A DNA stretch of 64,000 nucleotides, from positions 46,872,001 through 46,936,000 of the forward strand of contig CM075101.1 in NCBI GenBank assembly GCA_037576195.1. The letters are read 5' to 3'. This DNA is from Phytoseiulus persimilis. Taxonomy: Eukaryota; Arthropoda; Arachnida; Mesostigmata; Phytoseiidae. The position numbers were made by a program, and so were the translations under genes. Below, piece by piece: positions 10,901-23,600 of this stretch. Under the pieces are notes generated by a model. That model saw nothing but the letters and a program-made list of their open reading frames with translations. It searched no databases and was not told the DNA's origin. How positions within the stretch are numbered: position 1 is the first letter of the stretch; each line of letters begins with the position of its first letter.

Positions 10901-13900
10901 CTCGAGGGGAGGGGTATCATGTCGGTTTCGCGTGTTCGTATTTCCTGAAAACGCTTTTGCTCCGAGCGTCCTCCTCTATCAACCGCTCAACGCCACAGTC
11001 TCTCTTGCTCGGAATTCTCGTTTCGTGGTGGCACTCTGTTTGAAGCGACGAACAGTCTTCGTGGAAGACTTTTTAACCCCCCCCCCCCTTGCCCTCCTGT
11101 GTCGTTTCCGCCCGATCTCCTGCTTCTCTTGCGAGAGGCTCCTCCAAAGTCGCGAGTCGGCTTCACCATGCTCCCAGACTCTTTCTTCAGCTGCATGTTT
11201 CCTCGGGATCGTTCCAGACTCTTTTTTTTCTCATCGACCTCCGCGTTCCCACGCCCGGGTTGCCTCTGGTCACGTTGCTTATATTTCCTCTGGTGCCGTC
11301 CGTCGTTGCTAGCCCCCCGAAATATTCGGTAGTTTGGTGAGACGCGACCGTTATCTCATTGTCGTACGAGTTCGACATGAATTTCCCTATCTCGGCCTAG
11401 CATGCCAGCTGGATGCCTCGGCGGACTCACGCCGGCTCATTCCTTCGAATAGTTGTTAGGAATCGCCGCTCTTTTCCACGAAAGTCAGGGTTCCCCGCCC
11501 TCAATCATCTTGCCGGTGCTTTGAGCGTTTTCCCGTTTTCCAGCGCTCGAAGGAGAATAAGCGTATGCAAAATCATAACGCGGCGCTGCTGCCGCCACCG
11601 CTCCCACAACTGGCGAGGGATAAATCCTCTAACCTGTTTTCCCACTCATTGTGATTTATAGCGACCTTTATCTGAGGCAATAAAAAACATCCAGCGTTAC
11701 AAAGAGTCAGTCTGACCTGTTTCTCCTTGCGCGAGCGTTCGCTCGCTCTGTGCTTTGCGCCTGTGACTGGAGCTCGGGAGCAGCTTTCACCTCGGATCGG
11801 ATCACCATCGGGCCGGGCGGGATCACCGCACGAATCGCTATGATTGTCGGGCGCAGTGTTTGGCCTTCCTGTCTCATCATTCAGGTGTTCCTCTCGAGTA
11901 TCCGACTCAGAGGCAACGCCTCGAAAGCCCGGTTGATCGTGAATTCGGGTTTGACTCGACGATGTTCCAAATTAGATTGGATCTAGTTCGGCAGGCTGCT
12001 CGAGCTCAGGAGCGAGTCGGTGCGCTGCATGGAAGAAGGAGACGAAGTCGACGAGAGCTTCATGGGATTTGTCGACCGAGAAACGATGGGAGAGGAAAGC
12101 CTCGCTTTGCCTGAAGCACCGCACCTCAGCGGTTCGTCTCTGCGGACCCCTCAGTGGAGAAACCATACACAGCAAGAATCCCCATTGATTTGGTATAGAG
12201 TTGGGCCGTATGGTCCAGCGTGGCTTCTTCATCGACGACGAGTCGACTAAAATATCCCTCATCTGAGACTCTGCACGGCGATCGCAAGTCGGCCGCGTTC
12301 GCTGATCGCTGCTGAAAGCCGTTCTTTGACGAGTCGGTGTTCAAACACAGAGCTGCAACTACGCAGCGAACGGAAACGAGGAATCGTGGGTTTGTCGACC
12401 TGTTCATAAAGTGACTGAGCGATCCTGGGGGATATTCCGTTGAATACGATCCATTGAGCCCATTGAATTCCAATCACCGCGAATGCTATCGGAGCCGCCG
12501 GCGCTGGGACCCCGCACCCTTCTCCTAGATTCCCTCATGATGTCGAAGTTCACGCGCGTAATGTCAAATGAGGGCACGTGAAGCAGTCTGAAAGTCGACA
12601 CAACAACTAACAGGAGAGTCACAACGCTCTTTGCGCACGAGCGGAACTCGCAACACGCTCGTTTTTTTTTTTGCAGCGCGTTATTATCTAGCTGAGCTTA
12701 GCACAGCGCTCTGTTCTAGCAATGCAAACGTTCAAGGCAGCGAATCAACTTTAAGCCGGTGCACGCTCGAGGGTTATGTATGATAGCGTCACGCCCACGG
12801 AATCGTATGAGTCCCCGAATCGGACACAGTAAACTCAGTGAAAGGCTTCCGCGCGCCGTGAGTTTCACTGACTAACAAAGCGGAGCGAGGCACGCGGTCG
12901 TTCTCTATTGCGTGCTCCGGGGTCTGTCGCGGCGGGCTCCGTCGCTCAAACGGTCGCGTTCTTCCACTCGATACGAAGCGTTCTATCGCTCCAGGGATCA
13001 GACAATGCATCCTCCAGGACGTTTTCGGCGGACCCGTTCCACTCAGCCGGCGCGCAGCGGAGCTCCAGGCAGGCGGCTTAACCTGTTCGTTAACTACAAG
13101 CTGCGCGAAAAAGCTAACAGCAAGGTCGTGCTCATCGATGCAAACACGCGTACACTTCCCAAAACCCGCCCACACGGGCCACAAGTCGGTCGTTCGAGCG
13201 TCCGCAAGCGCCTCGCCACACGGTACTCGACTAAGTAAGTTATCGGCCCTTGTCCTTGCACAGGAAGCGCGCGGACCGCCAGGAGGCCTGCCGGCCGGAC
13301 GAGCGAGCCAACCGAGAGGGGAGCCGATTGTGCCAAGAATTCGGGAAACGACTATTCCAGAGACGGCCTCTTTCATGCTGTCGAGAGACGAGTTGAGCGA
13401 ACAGAGCCGATTCAGAGAGCCGGCTAGCGTAATAGGCTCGTCCGGGTAGAAAGCTTCGTTCGGGGCCATAGAACAACATTGGTCATTAGGCCGGACTGTT
13501 GGGAACCAGTCTCGTCGAGAAAAAGCGGCGCGTAGTCGGAGTTTTGCTCGGTCGAACTGCCCCTCGAACGGGGAGAGAGCCAACACAACGTTGTGCTCTG
13601 GGAATCGCGCTGAATCCCCCCACCGCGGAAACGGCGGCACTGAAGTCAGAGATTCTCTTCCTGGGTAGATCAGCCGGTTGAGAGGCTGCGAATCAGAGTC
13701 GTTTAGCATCGAATTGGAATATCTGGGGAACGGACGGGGGTGTGAACGTGGAATTGTGCCAAGTCAACCGAGTGGATCGAATGTTAGGCGAACTTGAGGG
13801 AGCGTGTTCGAGAACAATAGCCATACGAGATCGGACGGAGGCCGGAAGGAACTTCCTTCGGTGATCAAACTCACTTATTGGTGTATTCGATCTCAAAGGG

Positions 13901-16799
13901 GGGCTGCGTTCTAAGAGTTGAGGAAGGCACGGGATCTCTATTTATTGACCTCGAGCCGCGTTGCTTGATATCACCAAACTCTGAGCCAGAGCGACAACTC
14001 GTCAATGCACGCGTTCGAACTCACGTTTTTGAACTATTCGCTCAGGGAACGCTCCGAATCACCGCGAGTCAGAATCAGATGCCCGGGTGCCGATCCATGA
14101 TCGACAGAACTTCATTTCGACAGAACCCTGGTGGCGATGGTCGAGCTCAAGTCGGACAGATGGTACACGAAATTCCCGGCGGAGATCCGCAAGTCAGTCA
14201 GTGAATTTGGAGTTGACGCATAGGAATCATTTGACGGTGAAACCGCTCAGTCATCTCAAGATGATGGCCGATTGCGGACATCCACGGGGACCAGGACTCG
14301 ACACAGTTGCCAGACAGCATTGCCGACACGAAGGCCTTGAAACTGCTCCCGGAATGGTTCGTCGACCAGTCAACCACACACTCTGAATCCAGGAACAAAC
14401 ACCGAGCGATGAGCCCCACGAACCAACGAAAGGAGGCGAGAGGAAGGATCTGCTCGCGCTCTCAAGCTCTCTTTTTCGAGATCACATCATTTTGTTCAAC
14501 TGGGGATCCGGCTCTTTCTGTGTTCTATATCAGGCGTAGTCTTTAGATTATAAATCCCACCTGGTTCTATAGAAGAGAGAGAACGATATCGAAGATGTGT
14601 TTGCATCTAAAGCTCCAAATCTGATTGCGATTATCACGCATGCCTTGACGCACGCTTGTTTTCCTGGCTCATACTTGTAACCTTGAAGTTCTTCAAACGC
14701 GCGCTTGTTTCTGTACCTTGGTATCTCATCAAATTGGCTCGCAGTCAAGAACCTCCTAGAGAGCTAGAGTTTCCATTCGGAAGGCTTGAAGAGAAGCCAT
14801 CGAAGGTATCCCCTTGATTTTCCTGAAAAATTCAGACGGGAGAAATGATTTCTCAGAACTCCATTAGACGCCATTCTGTTCGAACCCACAGACCCCGGGT
14901 GATGGAGCAAGCGCCGCCAAACCACGCTTCATTACCGCCACGGAAAGAAACGGGGAACAATCACGGAACTACTCGGACTCTGATTCTGAACTGATTTTGA
15001 CTACGTACCGATGATGGACTCCATCCGAATCGTTCAACTATGTGGGTCGTCGATCAGTTCCAGGCATGGAGGCCCAGGCGGGTTTTGTCGCTGTTTCGCG
15101 GCGACGTTTGTTAGCGAAGCATGGGGCTCCGTAGGACGAGAACGCAAGCATCAGCGTGACGTCACGGGTGTTCTTGAGCAGATCGCTGCATGCTAGGATG
15201 CATATAAATCAAAGCTTGTGCAACAGATGTGCCGATATTAGAGACATCAGAGCACGACGTGGTTCGCGGGCGCCGCCTTCGCCGGAGCTTCACAACCCGC
15301 AACGATAGCTCTCTAGAGGAGGCTGCTCCCTCGGTTGGTGAGCTCAGCGAAGAAAAAGTGCTCCTTGGTTCATCCTCTAGCGTTGCCATAAACATGGGCC
15401 GGAATCATTTCCTTGTTCGGATATGAGAGCAGGATAGACACCCGAACGAGGAATGACGGCAACGGGGTAAGGGTGTCGCATGGCAGAAAAAATAAAGAGT
15501 TCAGCGCTGAATCTCAAGGCAGAGATCTCGCCATTCGGTGGCTGAACGATTCCAGGAGTCACACGTGGAAGTTATCGGGAGCGGCCGTGGCTATCACTGT
15601 TCGACGACAGTCACGGGTTCGGGTCTCGACAGGCGGCGGTGTTCCAACAATGATGGTGGTTCACCATGCCCGGGAATGTATTGGGTCGAGGAGATGCTCC
15701 GGAAAATGCACTCAGCCATGAACTCTTCGACGTGACCGACTGTACGCAAATGTTGGATGGCTCCGTTGCAGAGTGAAACTTCTGTTTAATTAAATATTTC
15801 CAGCATACTGCTCCCGGATCCTTTTTGATTTGCGACGAAGTCTCCCATTTCGAAACAGAACTTCCGCTTTGATATCGGACGCCAGCCTTGAAATGGGAGC
15901 ATGCTCATTGATGAACGACAACAGTAGTTACGGATGTATGCCCACTATCGAGAGCTCGGAAATTCATTCCGATTGCGTGCCTTATTCGGGAGGCAGATGG
16001 GTGGTTCTAGAACCGCTCGGTGACCAGGAAATTCCCTCCGAATTCCGAACCGCCATTCAAACATTGGACATGGCCTCACCCGTAAGGATCATCATCATAA
16101 CTAACTGCCGACAGGGTTCTCATGAGCCTCCCTCACGTGAAGTCGCTGTGACTACTGTTGATCCTCGGGGGTATCCTGCCTGTCGAGTTCTTCCCTGAAT
16201 AACGATTTCGGCTCCCTGCACTCATGCAGTTAGAGACATGGGCTGTGGGAGGGGGTATTTCCGAGTCATGCAAGAAAAACACAAGGCTTCCTTCGTACGT
16301 TCGCAATTAAGGTTTATTTACACGATTTCCATAAATAATTTCTACTCATCCCGGATTTTCCTGAGAAGTCCGCTTTGAGTTGACGACCTGTTCGGACATG
16401 TCTGAGCTTCAAATGTTTTCTGTCTCATGAATTGTTTCCAGCTCCCCTTCGTCTTTCCTCCGATCGCTCTTCCTCACCGAACAACATGCGGCGTCTCCAG
16501 AACGGCCACCCGACGCCATGACTCCGTCATGCTGTTCTTGGTACGCCTCAAAAGTCGAAGTAGTACAAAACAGAAACGACCGAATACGATTCTTTCTCAC
16601 CCGCACTTTATCGAGATCACATTCACGCTGTCGGTGGATCTCTCATTCCTCCAATCAGTCTATCAATTTACGTTCCAATCTATCTCCTGATCCATCGATC
16701 GTCCATCCAATCATTCCCTCAGCCACTCATGTACAGGAATTTGCGCGCCCATGTCCAACCAGGTAAACAGAAGTAACCTGAGCTCGGTACGGCCAAATC

Positions 16800-16874
16800 G
16801 GCAGGAAACTAGACAGGTGGACACGCAGACTCCCGATCGATCTCCCGATTGTCCACCTGTCTACCCGTACTGCC
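16800..16874. repeat. Strong hairpin with 14-bp perfect stem
   Basis: TAGACAGGTGGACA at 16810-16823 is exactly reverse-complementary to TGTCCACCTGTCTA at 16850-16863, with a 26-nt loop that itself contains CCCGATCGAT and CTCCCGAT. Beyond small unequal gaps, GGCAG (16800-16804) pairs with CTGCC (16870-16874). It could be a small foldback element, a microRNA-like precursor or a cruciform; nothing distinguishes these. Confidence 0.75.
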
Positions 16875-19433
16875 AGGATTCATCATGATCATATTGTACA
16901 AGGGAAAATGGGCCATTCTTTGCAGTTGCTTTGAAAATGCAGGAATCACATCTCCCAGCTCTCATGGAACCCTCGGGTTTTGAAGGTCTTTGCGAGCAGC
17001 GGAGTTGGGAGCGTAGGACGAAACGTGCAACTGCATTTGCACCGATAGCACCAACTTTCTTTCGAGACGTCGTGGATTCTCTCTCTTCTCATGGATCCAG
17101 GCAATTTGCTCACGCCTATCGGCGAAGATTGGCGCTGGAATAGCCTGGGAATGCTTCTCTTAGCCAATGCTTCCAGGCGCATGAATGATTTCCAGCGAAC
17201 TTTCAGTCGTGGACTGTTTCGGGTACACGGTTCGATTCGCTACGTCGGAGCCGAAAGCTCCTATGTCCCCCAACGGAGCGCAAAATCCATTGAGTCACGA
17301 GGAAACAGAGGGGGAAAAAACCAGTTGCAACTCTGGAGAACTTGGCCGACGATTTGAATTAGATGGATTCGGGCTTGGGAGCCTAACAAACGCTCGGCCG
17401 GATCGAGTCGCCTGACGTGAACGCCCATTGTCGAAAGTTGTCCGCTCGACATCAGCGCATCCCGCGGCAAAGGCCCATCAGCCCAGCCGGGGAGTTTTCC
17501 CACTGCGCGTCGCATTTTCGAATGCGAACCCACGACGTCTGAAAGTCTACTGAGTTTTTGAAGCATTTTGTTTCCAGAGGTTTTCAAATTGCCTTTGAGT
17601 TCGACCGAAGGACGGCGGCTGCCGCCGCATTCGCGTCTGCTGTACAAATAATTAGAGAACGCCGCACTGTTGAATACTATCACCGCAGTCGTGATCAGCT
17701 CTTCGACATGAATCATTCGCATCGTCTGTAGGGGGTCGGAAGGAGGTCTCTAAGGAGCGAACTTTTTGTACAGAAACGACTCGCGACGAAACTGCCAACG
17801 GTTGGGAACAGTTTGCTTTCCTCACGTCTCTCTGTACACTCCGTGCTCATAGATCGACGCAACGCTCTCGAGCTCAGCAACGCACTGTTCGGTTCTAAGA
17901 CTTTGAATCAAGAGGCGGGTCTTGATCACGCCTGGGTGAGTTAATTTATTCCGGAGGATCTGGATCGACAGAGTCCAGTCGCTGTTATCGGGAGTGAAGG
18001 TGTGTAGAATTGACTCGGAAGCCAGCGCGTCACTCGGAACGAGAGCCTCGCATCGGTCGATTTCAGCTGTGTTTGAATCTGAGAAACTGAATGTTTTTCC
18101 TCGTTGGTTCAGATCGTCGTCGGCCAGCCCTTTGAAACATAAACTAATCAAGCATGTCGATTCGGCTCGGAGAACGCGGCTGACTCAGAAGCTCCGCAGG
18201 ATCCGATTTCTCGGGGACCGATTCTCAACGAATTCGCAGATAAGACAACTGCGTCGTAGATTGCACTCGGCATGGAGCGGGAACGAATTTGACCTCGGAG
18301 CGTCGATTTTTACCCAGTTTGGAGGGAAACGAATCACAATAACACTGATCGAACCAATCGGAAGAAATTTCGGCCATTTACCCCGCAGGCTATATGCGGA
18401 GACTGGGCATGTCCAACGCGGAGGATAATCAATTGCTAGCGAAAGGTGCGAGAGACTCAAGACTTGACTGAAACACGAACCACGGATCAAACGCCACCGC
18501 GGACGATCTGCTTTACCTAGATTTGACACAAGCATTCCTTTGAGCGACCCCGCGTTGGCAGCCGACATTCGGACAAGGCTCCGCCCGGAGCCACCGAAGC
18601 ATGACAAGTTGTTCTTGTTTCCAGCGTCTAGGAGCTCCGCTCCGAGAGCACTGCGGAGGATGCCACGGAGGCTCTAACGGAAGCCCCGGCTGGGGCTCCG
18701 AATAAAAACCCGACAATTTCTGCCGTCGCTGCCTAAGCTACCATCACCACCACAGCAAGTGGGAGCTTCGGACGAAAGACGATCTCCGTCTTTCCTCGCC
18801 GCCTTTTCTTCCTGATGATGGAGCGACGGCGTACCATGATTGCCGGGAATGGGTGGAAAACGGGAAGTGGGTGGCTAGTAGATGCTGGCCGGGGGAATGT
18901 AAGACACCCTTTTGCGATAGCGATGAAACTGTCGCCGCCGTTTTTCCCATCGGTTCGAAACCCATGATGCTGCAGCCGTCGGAATTCATTTTCAATTTTA
19001 TCTTCGGCTCCTTCCTCTTTGCCCGCCGTTCGGTCTCGTGATCTCGCTGGCTCCAGCTCTGACCAAAAACTCAACCGGCCAGTGCGACTCCTACCGCTGC
19101 CAACGCAAGGTCTCCGCCTCGGCCCTTGTCTTATTCGTAATAATCGTCGATGTCATTCATCGTCAAGCGTGTTCGGTTTCCCATGTGCTCAATATTTACA
19201 AATCTACAACACATATTATTCGTATCAACTTTCTGACTGTCGCAATCCCGGTTTGGATACCGGAGCATCCCGTGTCTCATCAAGTTGTTAATATCACTCA
19301 ACTCGGGATGTTCTCCCGCTCGCTCGTCCGTTGTCACATGTACATACATTGCCTTCTCTTGAAACGAACGAATCCACTCTGATTGGCGACCGCATGTACA
19401 AACCAGGCCAATCGATCGCGTGACTGATGACAC

Positions 19434-20501
19434 AACTGCCTAATGTAAAAAATAACATTGCTAAGCATTTCTCTCTCTCTCCCTCTTGAAATTATTATCT
19501 TCCGGCCTTCGTGCTCCCGCTACACGACTTACCAATCGAGCAATCTGTCGATCATCTGATTGATCGTGCCCACGGATCAGATGAGTGGATCTAATCGATA
19601 CATTGATTGTTTGATTGATCGATTGCCGGACTTGTTCGAAGTCCGACGTCTCACGAAATTATCGGAACAGCCTCCACTGAAAATATCTCATGGGGGTTGC
19701 TAGACCCCATTCGACACATAGATAAATCAATCATTCATCCAGCTGATAATTCAGTCAACCAATCGATTCGACGTAAACGCGATTCCCTGTGAACCCTATC
19801 TGCCAAATCTTTGATTAGCTGAAGCAACCACTCCCTGATCATACGATCACGGAATCAATCGATCAATCATCCATTCAATGAATTGAAAACATCATCAATC
19901 AGCTATCTGAGCAGTTAATCAGGTCGGTTGATCACTGGTACACTTCGCCGGTCTCGTTCGAAGACTTGTTCGAAGGACGGTAATCTGCTGCGACAGCAGA
20001 GAGACACGACGGGTAGTTGTTGTTGGTGATGTTGGTGTTACGATGTTGTGCCAATCTCCCAGCTGGACTTCAGACTGGACTTCTATCTCATACCTAAAGC
20101 GCTTTCGGCTTATGTCATACGATGTCGGCCTCGTGGTAGGACTGGTACAGCGATGGCGTACACGATGATGACGCGCCTAGGGGATTTAGGCTGAGGTGTC
20201 CAAGGGTGGGCGATGGATTGCACGATAGTGAGTCTCGGCGAAGCGACGGTGCAACCAGAGAGCCGCTCGGACATGTCATCATCATGGCCGAATTCGGGCC
20301 CTGCTTACTGGGCCGACCACCACAAAGGCGACACAGAACGGGTTACCTGCAAATAACCGACTCGTCAACGTGATAGCAACAGGGCGCACGTCCAGCTCAC
20401 ACAGAAAATTCCTTCTGTTCGAAATGGCGCTCGACGGAGGAGCGGAGATCACTCCTCTCAGGAGTTATGTGCAATAATGTTGCGAATGACGCGACAGCTT
20501 C
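19434..20501. repeat. ORF-poor GATT/GATC-rich stretch beyond the dpr stop codon
   Basis: No open frame of 60 codons crosses this kilobase. From about 19530 to 19950 it is crowded with GATTGATC and CAATCAATC words. A 14-bp inverted repeat pairs 19612-19625 with 19856-19869. Two short hairpins lie between these arms: CGGACTT/AAGTCCG at 19627-19645 and ATGGGG/CCCCAT at 19690-19710. On the minus strand this lies directly after the dpr stop, so it may be 3' untranslated region. I found no AATAAA for that strand within it. Confidence 0.55.
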
Positions 20502-20638
20502 TCACCTGTGGCGCTTCACTATCAAGTAGCTGATAAAAAGGAACACTATGATGGTCCAGTTGGAGCAACCCACATTCGGAGGGCACACTGAGCTCAAACC
20601 GGGACTCGCGTCGTGCTGCATTGCTGCCGGTTTTTCCC
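20502..20638 (-). CDS. dpr last coding exon: C-terminal stalk and membrane anchor
   Basis: After acceptor CGTTTCAG the split codon gives Gly, then EKPAAMQHDASPG, a linker with two Cys (VCPPNVGC), and SNWTIIVFLFISYLIVKRHR before TGA. The EKPAAMQH text is the usual Dpr ending. The hydrophobic stretch with a four-residue basic end could be a transmembrane helix with a minimal tail or a GPI-anchor signal; the basic end slightly favours a transmembrane helix. Confidence 0.93.
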
Positions 20639-23600
20639 CTGAAACGACAAGATGAGAGAAAAAATTAGCGCTCAAGTATGCATTAGGTTTTGCTGCGATG
20701 GCTCCGTGCAACATACGCGGCGTCAACATCAACGACGACGCAACGCTCTTAGCGCATGTAATGCACCGTAAGGTAACGAGCTCGACGACCCACGGGCCGC
20801 AAGATAAGTTTAGTTTAGTTCAGTCTGCGTACGCCGGTTCGGCTTCAAAAAACATTCCATCTCGACGTCGACGCAGAACATTAGGAACAGCGCACGGGCG
20901 GCACGTGTTTGGCTGTTAGTCATGAAACTGAGCGACATACATGGCGAATGATGAACGTTCTGTTGGCTCTGCCTCGCAGTCACGAAACGTTATCTCCGTC
21001 AGTTAACTTTTTTTGTAACGCGATCACGATGACATGAGTCGAATTCTATTCTCGGACCGAATCCCGATAAAAATGTTGGATCAGTGAAACCGACGTCCTT
21101 ACGAGGGCCCCGCGGGCGAACAACCTGAGCTCGAGCTCGACACTCGATTTCAGAACTAATTCACCAAAACATCCCCTTCATGAACATGGATTTATTTGGA
21201 GATAAGCTCTCTGAGGTCTCCTTCTCCGGCGAAATATCACGCCACAAGAAGTGGAAGAGGCCTGTGAAGTCGACGAACGTTCTCCTGAAGGAGTCCAGCT
21301 AAGCCAGACAGTGAGAGAATATTCCCTCCCTCTCTTCTTGTGGTATCCCTCCCCCTGTGAGGATGGGAAGATCATTTTCATAGTCATCATCAACGTTTTG
21401 TGCTTTGAGAGAATCATCGCTGATGCGTGAGATCCAATGACACGGCAAAAGATAAGCGTTATACAGTAGGGGAAAAGAGTCGTGAAACGAGCCGATCCTC
21501 TCGTATCTCCTTCTCCCGTTTCCTCCTTTCGATCTCTGTGAATAAGGCTTTTCCCGCAGCTCATCCGAGTCGTCCTTGAGGAAGATTCTTCTCTTTTTCC
21601 TGAGTTTCCCCGAAGATCCCGCAGTAAGACTCGGCACAGGCGGAACGATTGTGCTGCCCAACCAACTCAGATGTTCGTCGGCGGCAGAAGCAGCAACGGT
21701 GGCAGAGAAAGACCATTCATCTAAAACATGATCGATTTCCGAAGCAATCCCGTGTTCGGCCCTCTTCCCCTCTAGGTCCTTCTATTTTCTCCTTTCGGTC
21801 CCCTACCCCGTTACCTTCCCCTTTTCCCCCGCCCACTCGTCCATGTCCTCTCGGGCTTGCCCCTCCTTGATCAGAGTATCTGCTGGATAGCTGTCTGACT
21901 GGATGGCGAAGCTGGTCGATGGTCGCCGGCACAATGGCCCGTGAAATATATAATATTGGGAAGAAAAAGACACACGCGCACGAAAGTGCGAGTCTGAGGC
22001 ACTGATCGGCAATCGAAGCAACGGAAGCTTCACCAGGACCCACAGCGCGGACAGGGATAGATTTCAAACGGGCGGCGATCCTTTGAGAGGGGAGAGCACG
22101 AAGGAAAATCGCGGCATCAAAAATGCCTGCCGACCCCAAAGCCACTGCCATTACTGACCCCATTCCACGGAGAGATTTTTAACTGTGTGCGTGCAGCTCC
22201 TGCTAACAGTCATCCAGCGGCTCCAATGGACGGCCTGGCCATCGCGGCCGCATCAGCATCCACTTACATAAGCTAAGAGAAAAGTTTTCACTCTGTCCGT
22301 AGTATCCGACGTGCTAACTCCAAGACTGGAGTCTACTCAATCAGATGCTTCGCTAGCAGTTGCCCGACTCGAGCGTCCCCGCCGGCGTTTTCGTTTTGAA
22401 ACTGTACATTCAATGTCAGTTCATGTCAACTAGATGAGGGGGGGGGGGGGAATCTTCGGAAACGGTTCAGCGTTCGGCAAGACCGTCGAGACCTCGCATG
22501 CGAGAGATGGCGTAACACGCCAGCGGTCATCAGGTATGGCGGAACTCCATATCCGTGATGCGTTATCGCGAGCAGTTTGGTCACCCCATAGTGATCCTGA
22601 CTGACTTTGGCGCGGACGGACGGACGAACCTACTGGCTGTCACTAGTTGTCTACACGAGCTGTCATACCCCTGAGACATGTGGACGAACGCTTGTTATCT
22701 TCTTCTTCTGGCAACAACGGTAGCATCGTATATGGAGCCAGAGTCGGTCAGCCAGCCAGCGGCTCGCCCGCGTCGTTGGTCAGCTCTCGGTTCGCAAGAC
22801 AAACACCCCCGAGATGGATATGTAGGACGCGGTCAGTTGGCACAATGAGCAAGCAGCGTCCATACGTCCGACCGCCGGAGTGAGGAAGGAAGGCAGCCGT
22901 CCGTTCGGCCGGCTTGCCAGCGACCACGGGTTTGCCAACCGGTGTAACGAACCAACGGATGGATCTAACCGATCACCCAACGCATATTGCTTAACGGATC
23001 GCTGCCTACTCCTCCAGCTGCCTGCGCGGTCGCTCGTTCCGTCGCTCGGCCGGTTTGGAGGTTGCCTGTCCTCCCTATTGTCGCCCCTCTGCTTGGCAGA
23101 CTAATCACCACTCAGTCGGTCAGCCGATCGACCATTCTGTCTCGACGAGATGCTCATCGCTGCATCGCCTATTCGGAACACCTAGCGGCCTGTTTCAGCC
23201 CATGCAGACAGGCCATCACCCGGACGAGGTAAAGGGGGTGGCCACGTGTCAAAGCCGAAAATGGTCGATAGCCCGTGGACGATTGAAAACAGTCGGAGGC
23301 TATTCACAAAGCGCGGGAACATCGTGGAACTTTCGGGTATGAGATGTTGAGAGCTTTCCTCATGTTGTTTTCACGCTCGTCGGGATTCCAGGAGGGCCAC
23401 AGCAGGTCGACGTGAGCCATGTGGAGTGAAAAGGACAACCGCGACAGCGACACACGATCAATTTACTCCTTCGCCCCTCTTTCCATACCAACATCTGACA
23501 ACCCGACCCCGGAAGATTGGGAGGCAGACAAAAGAGGACCGCCGTGTTGAGAGAAAAGCACAGCCAGGATGGAGATAATCCCGAAGCTCCTTGTTTCTAT

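Larger units (their letters stand above)
4531..20501. other. Intergenic region between two genes that end towards each other
   Basis: About 16 kb between the stop of the plus-strand transporter and the stop of the minus-strand dpr gene. It includes the 3' untranslated regions of both. Features seen inside are listed separately: a possible poly(A) signal, a small membrane-protein ORF, a TIR element, a hAT transposase remnant, a hairpin and a GATT-rich stretch. The rest contains many short open frames in all six frames without recognised domains, including one of 306 codons (12789-13709, minus) and one of 323 codons (10341-11312, plus). Confidence 0.6.

Noticed and set aside
10341-11312. Longest open frame of the window apart from the transporter (323 codons, plus)
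   Set aside because: The translation is rich in Arg, Ser, Cys and Leu without any motif, passes through a C12 homopolymer, and other frames over the same bases are also open. Treated as a composition effect.
12789-13709. 306-codon minus-strand frame
   Set aside because: No recognised domain, Pro/Arg/Ala-rich middle part, and several open plus-strand frames across the same DNA.
18945-18975. GGTTCGAAACC, a perfect tRNA B-box word
   Set aside because: No T-arm stem, A-box or acceptor stem around it; a single box word is expected by chance in 64 kb.
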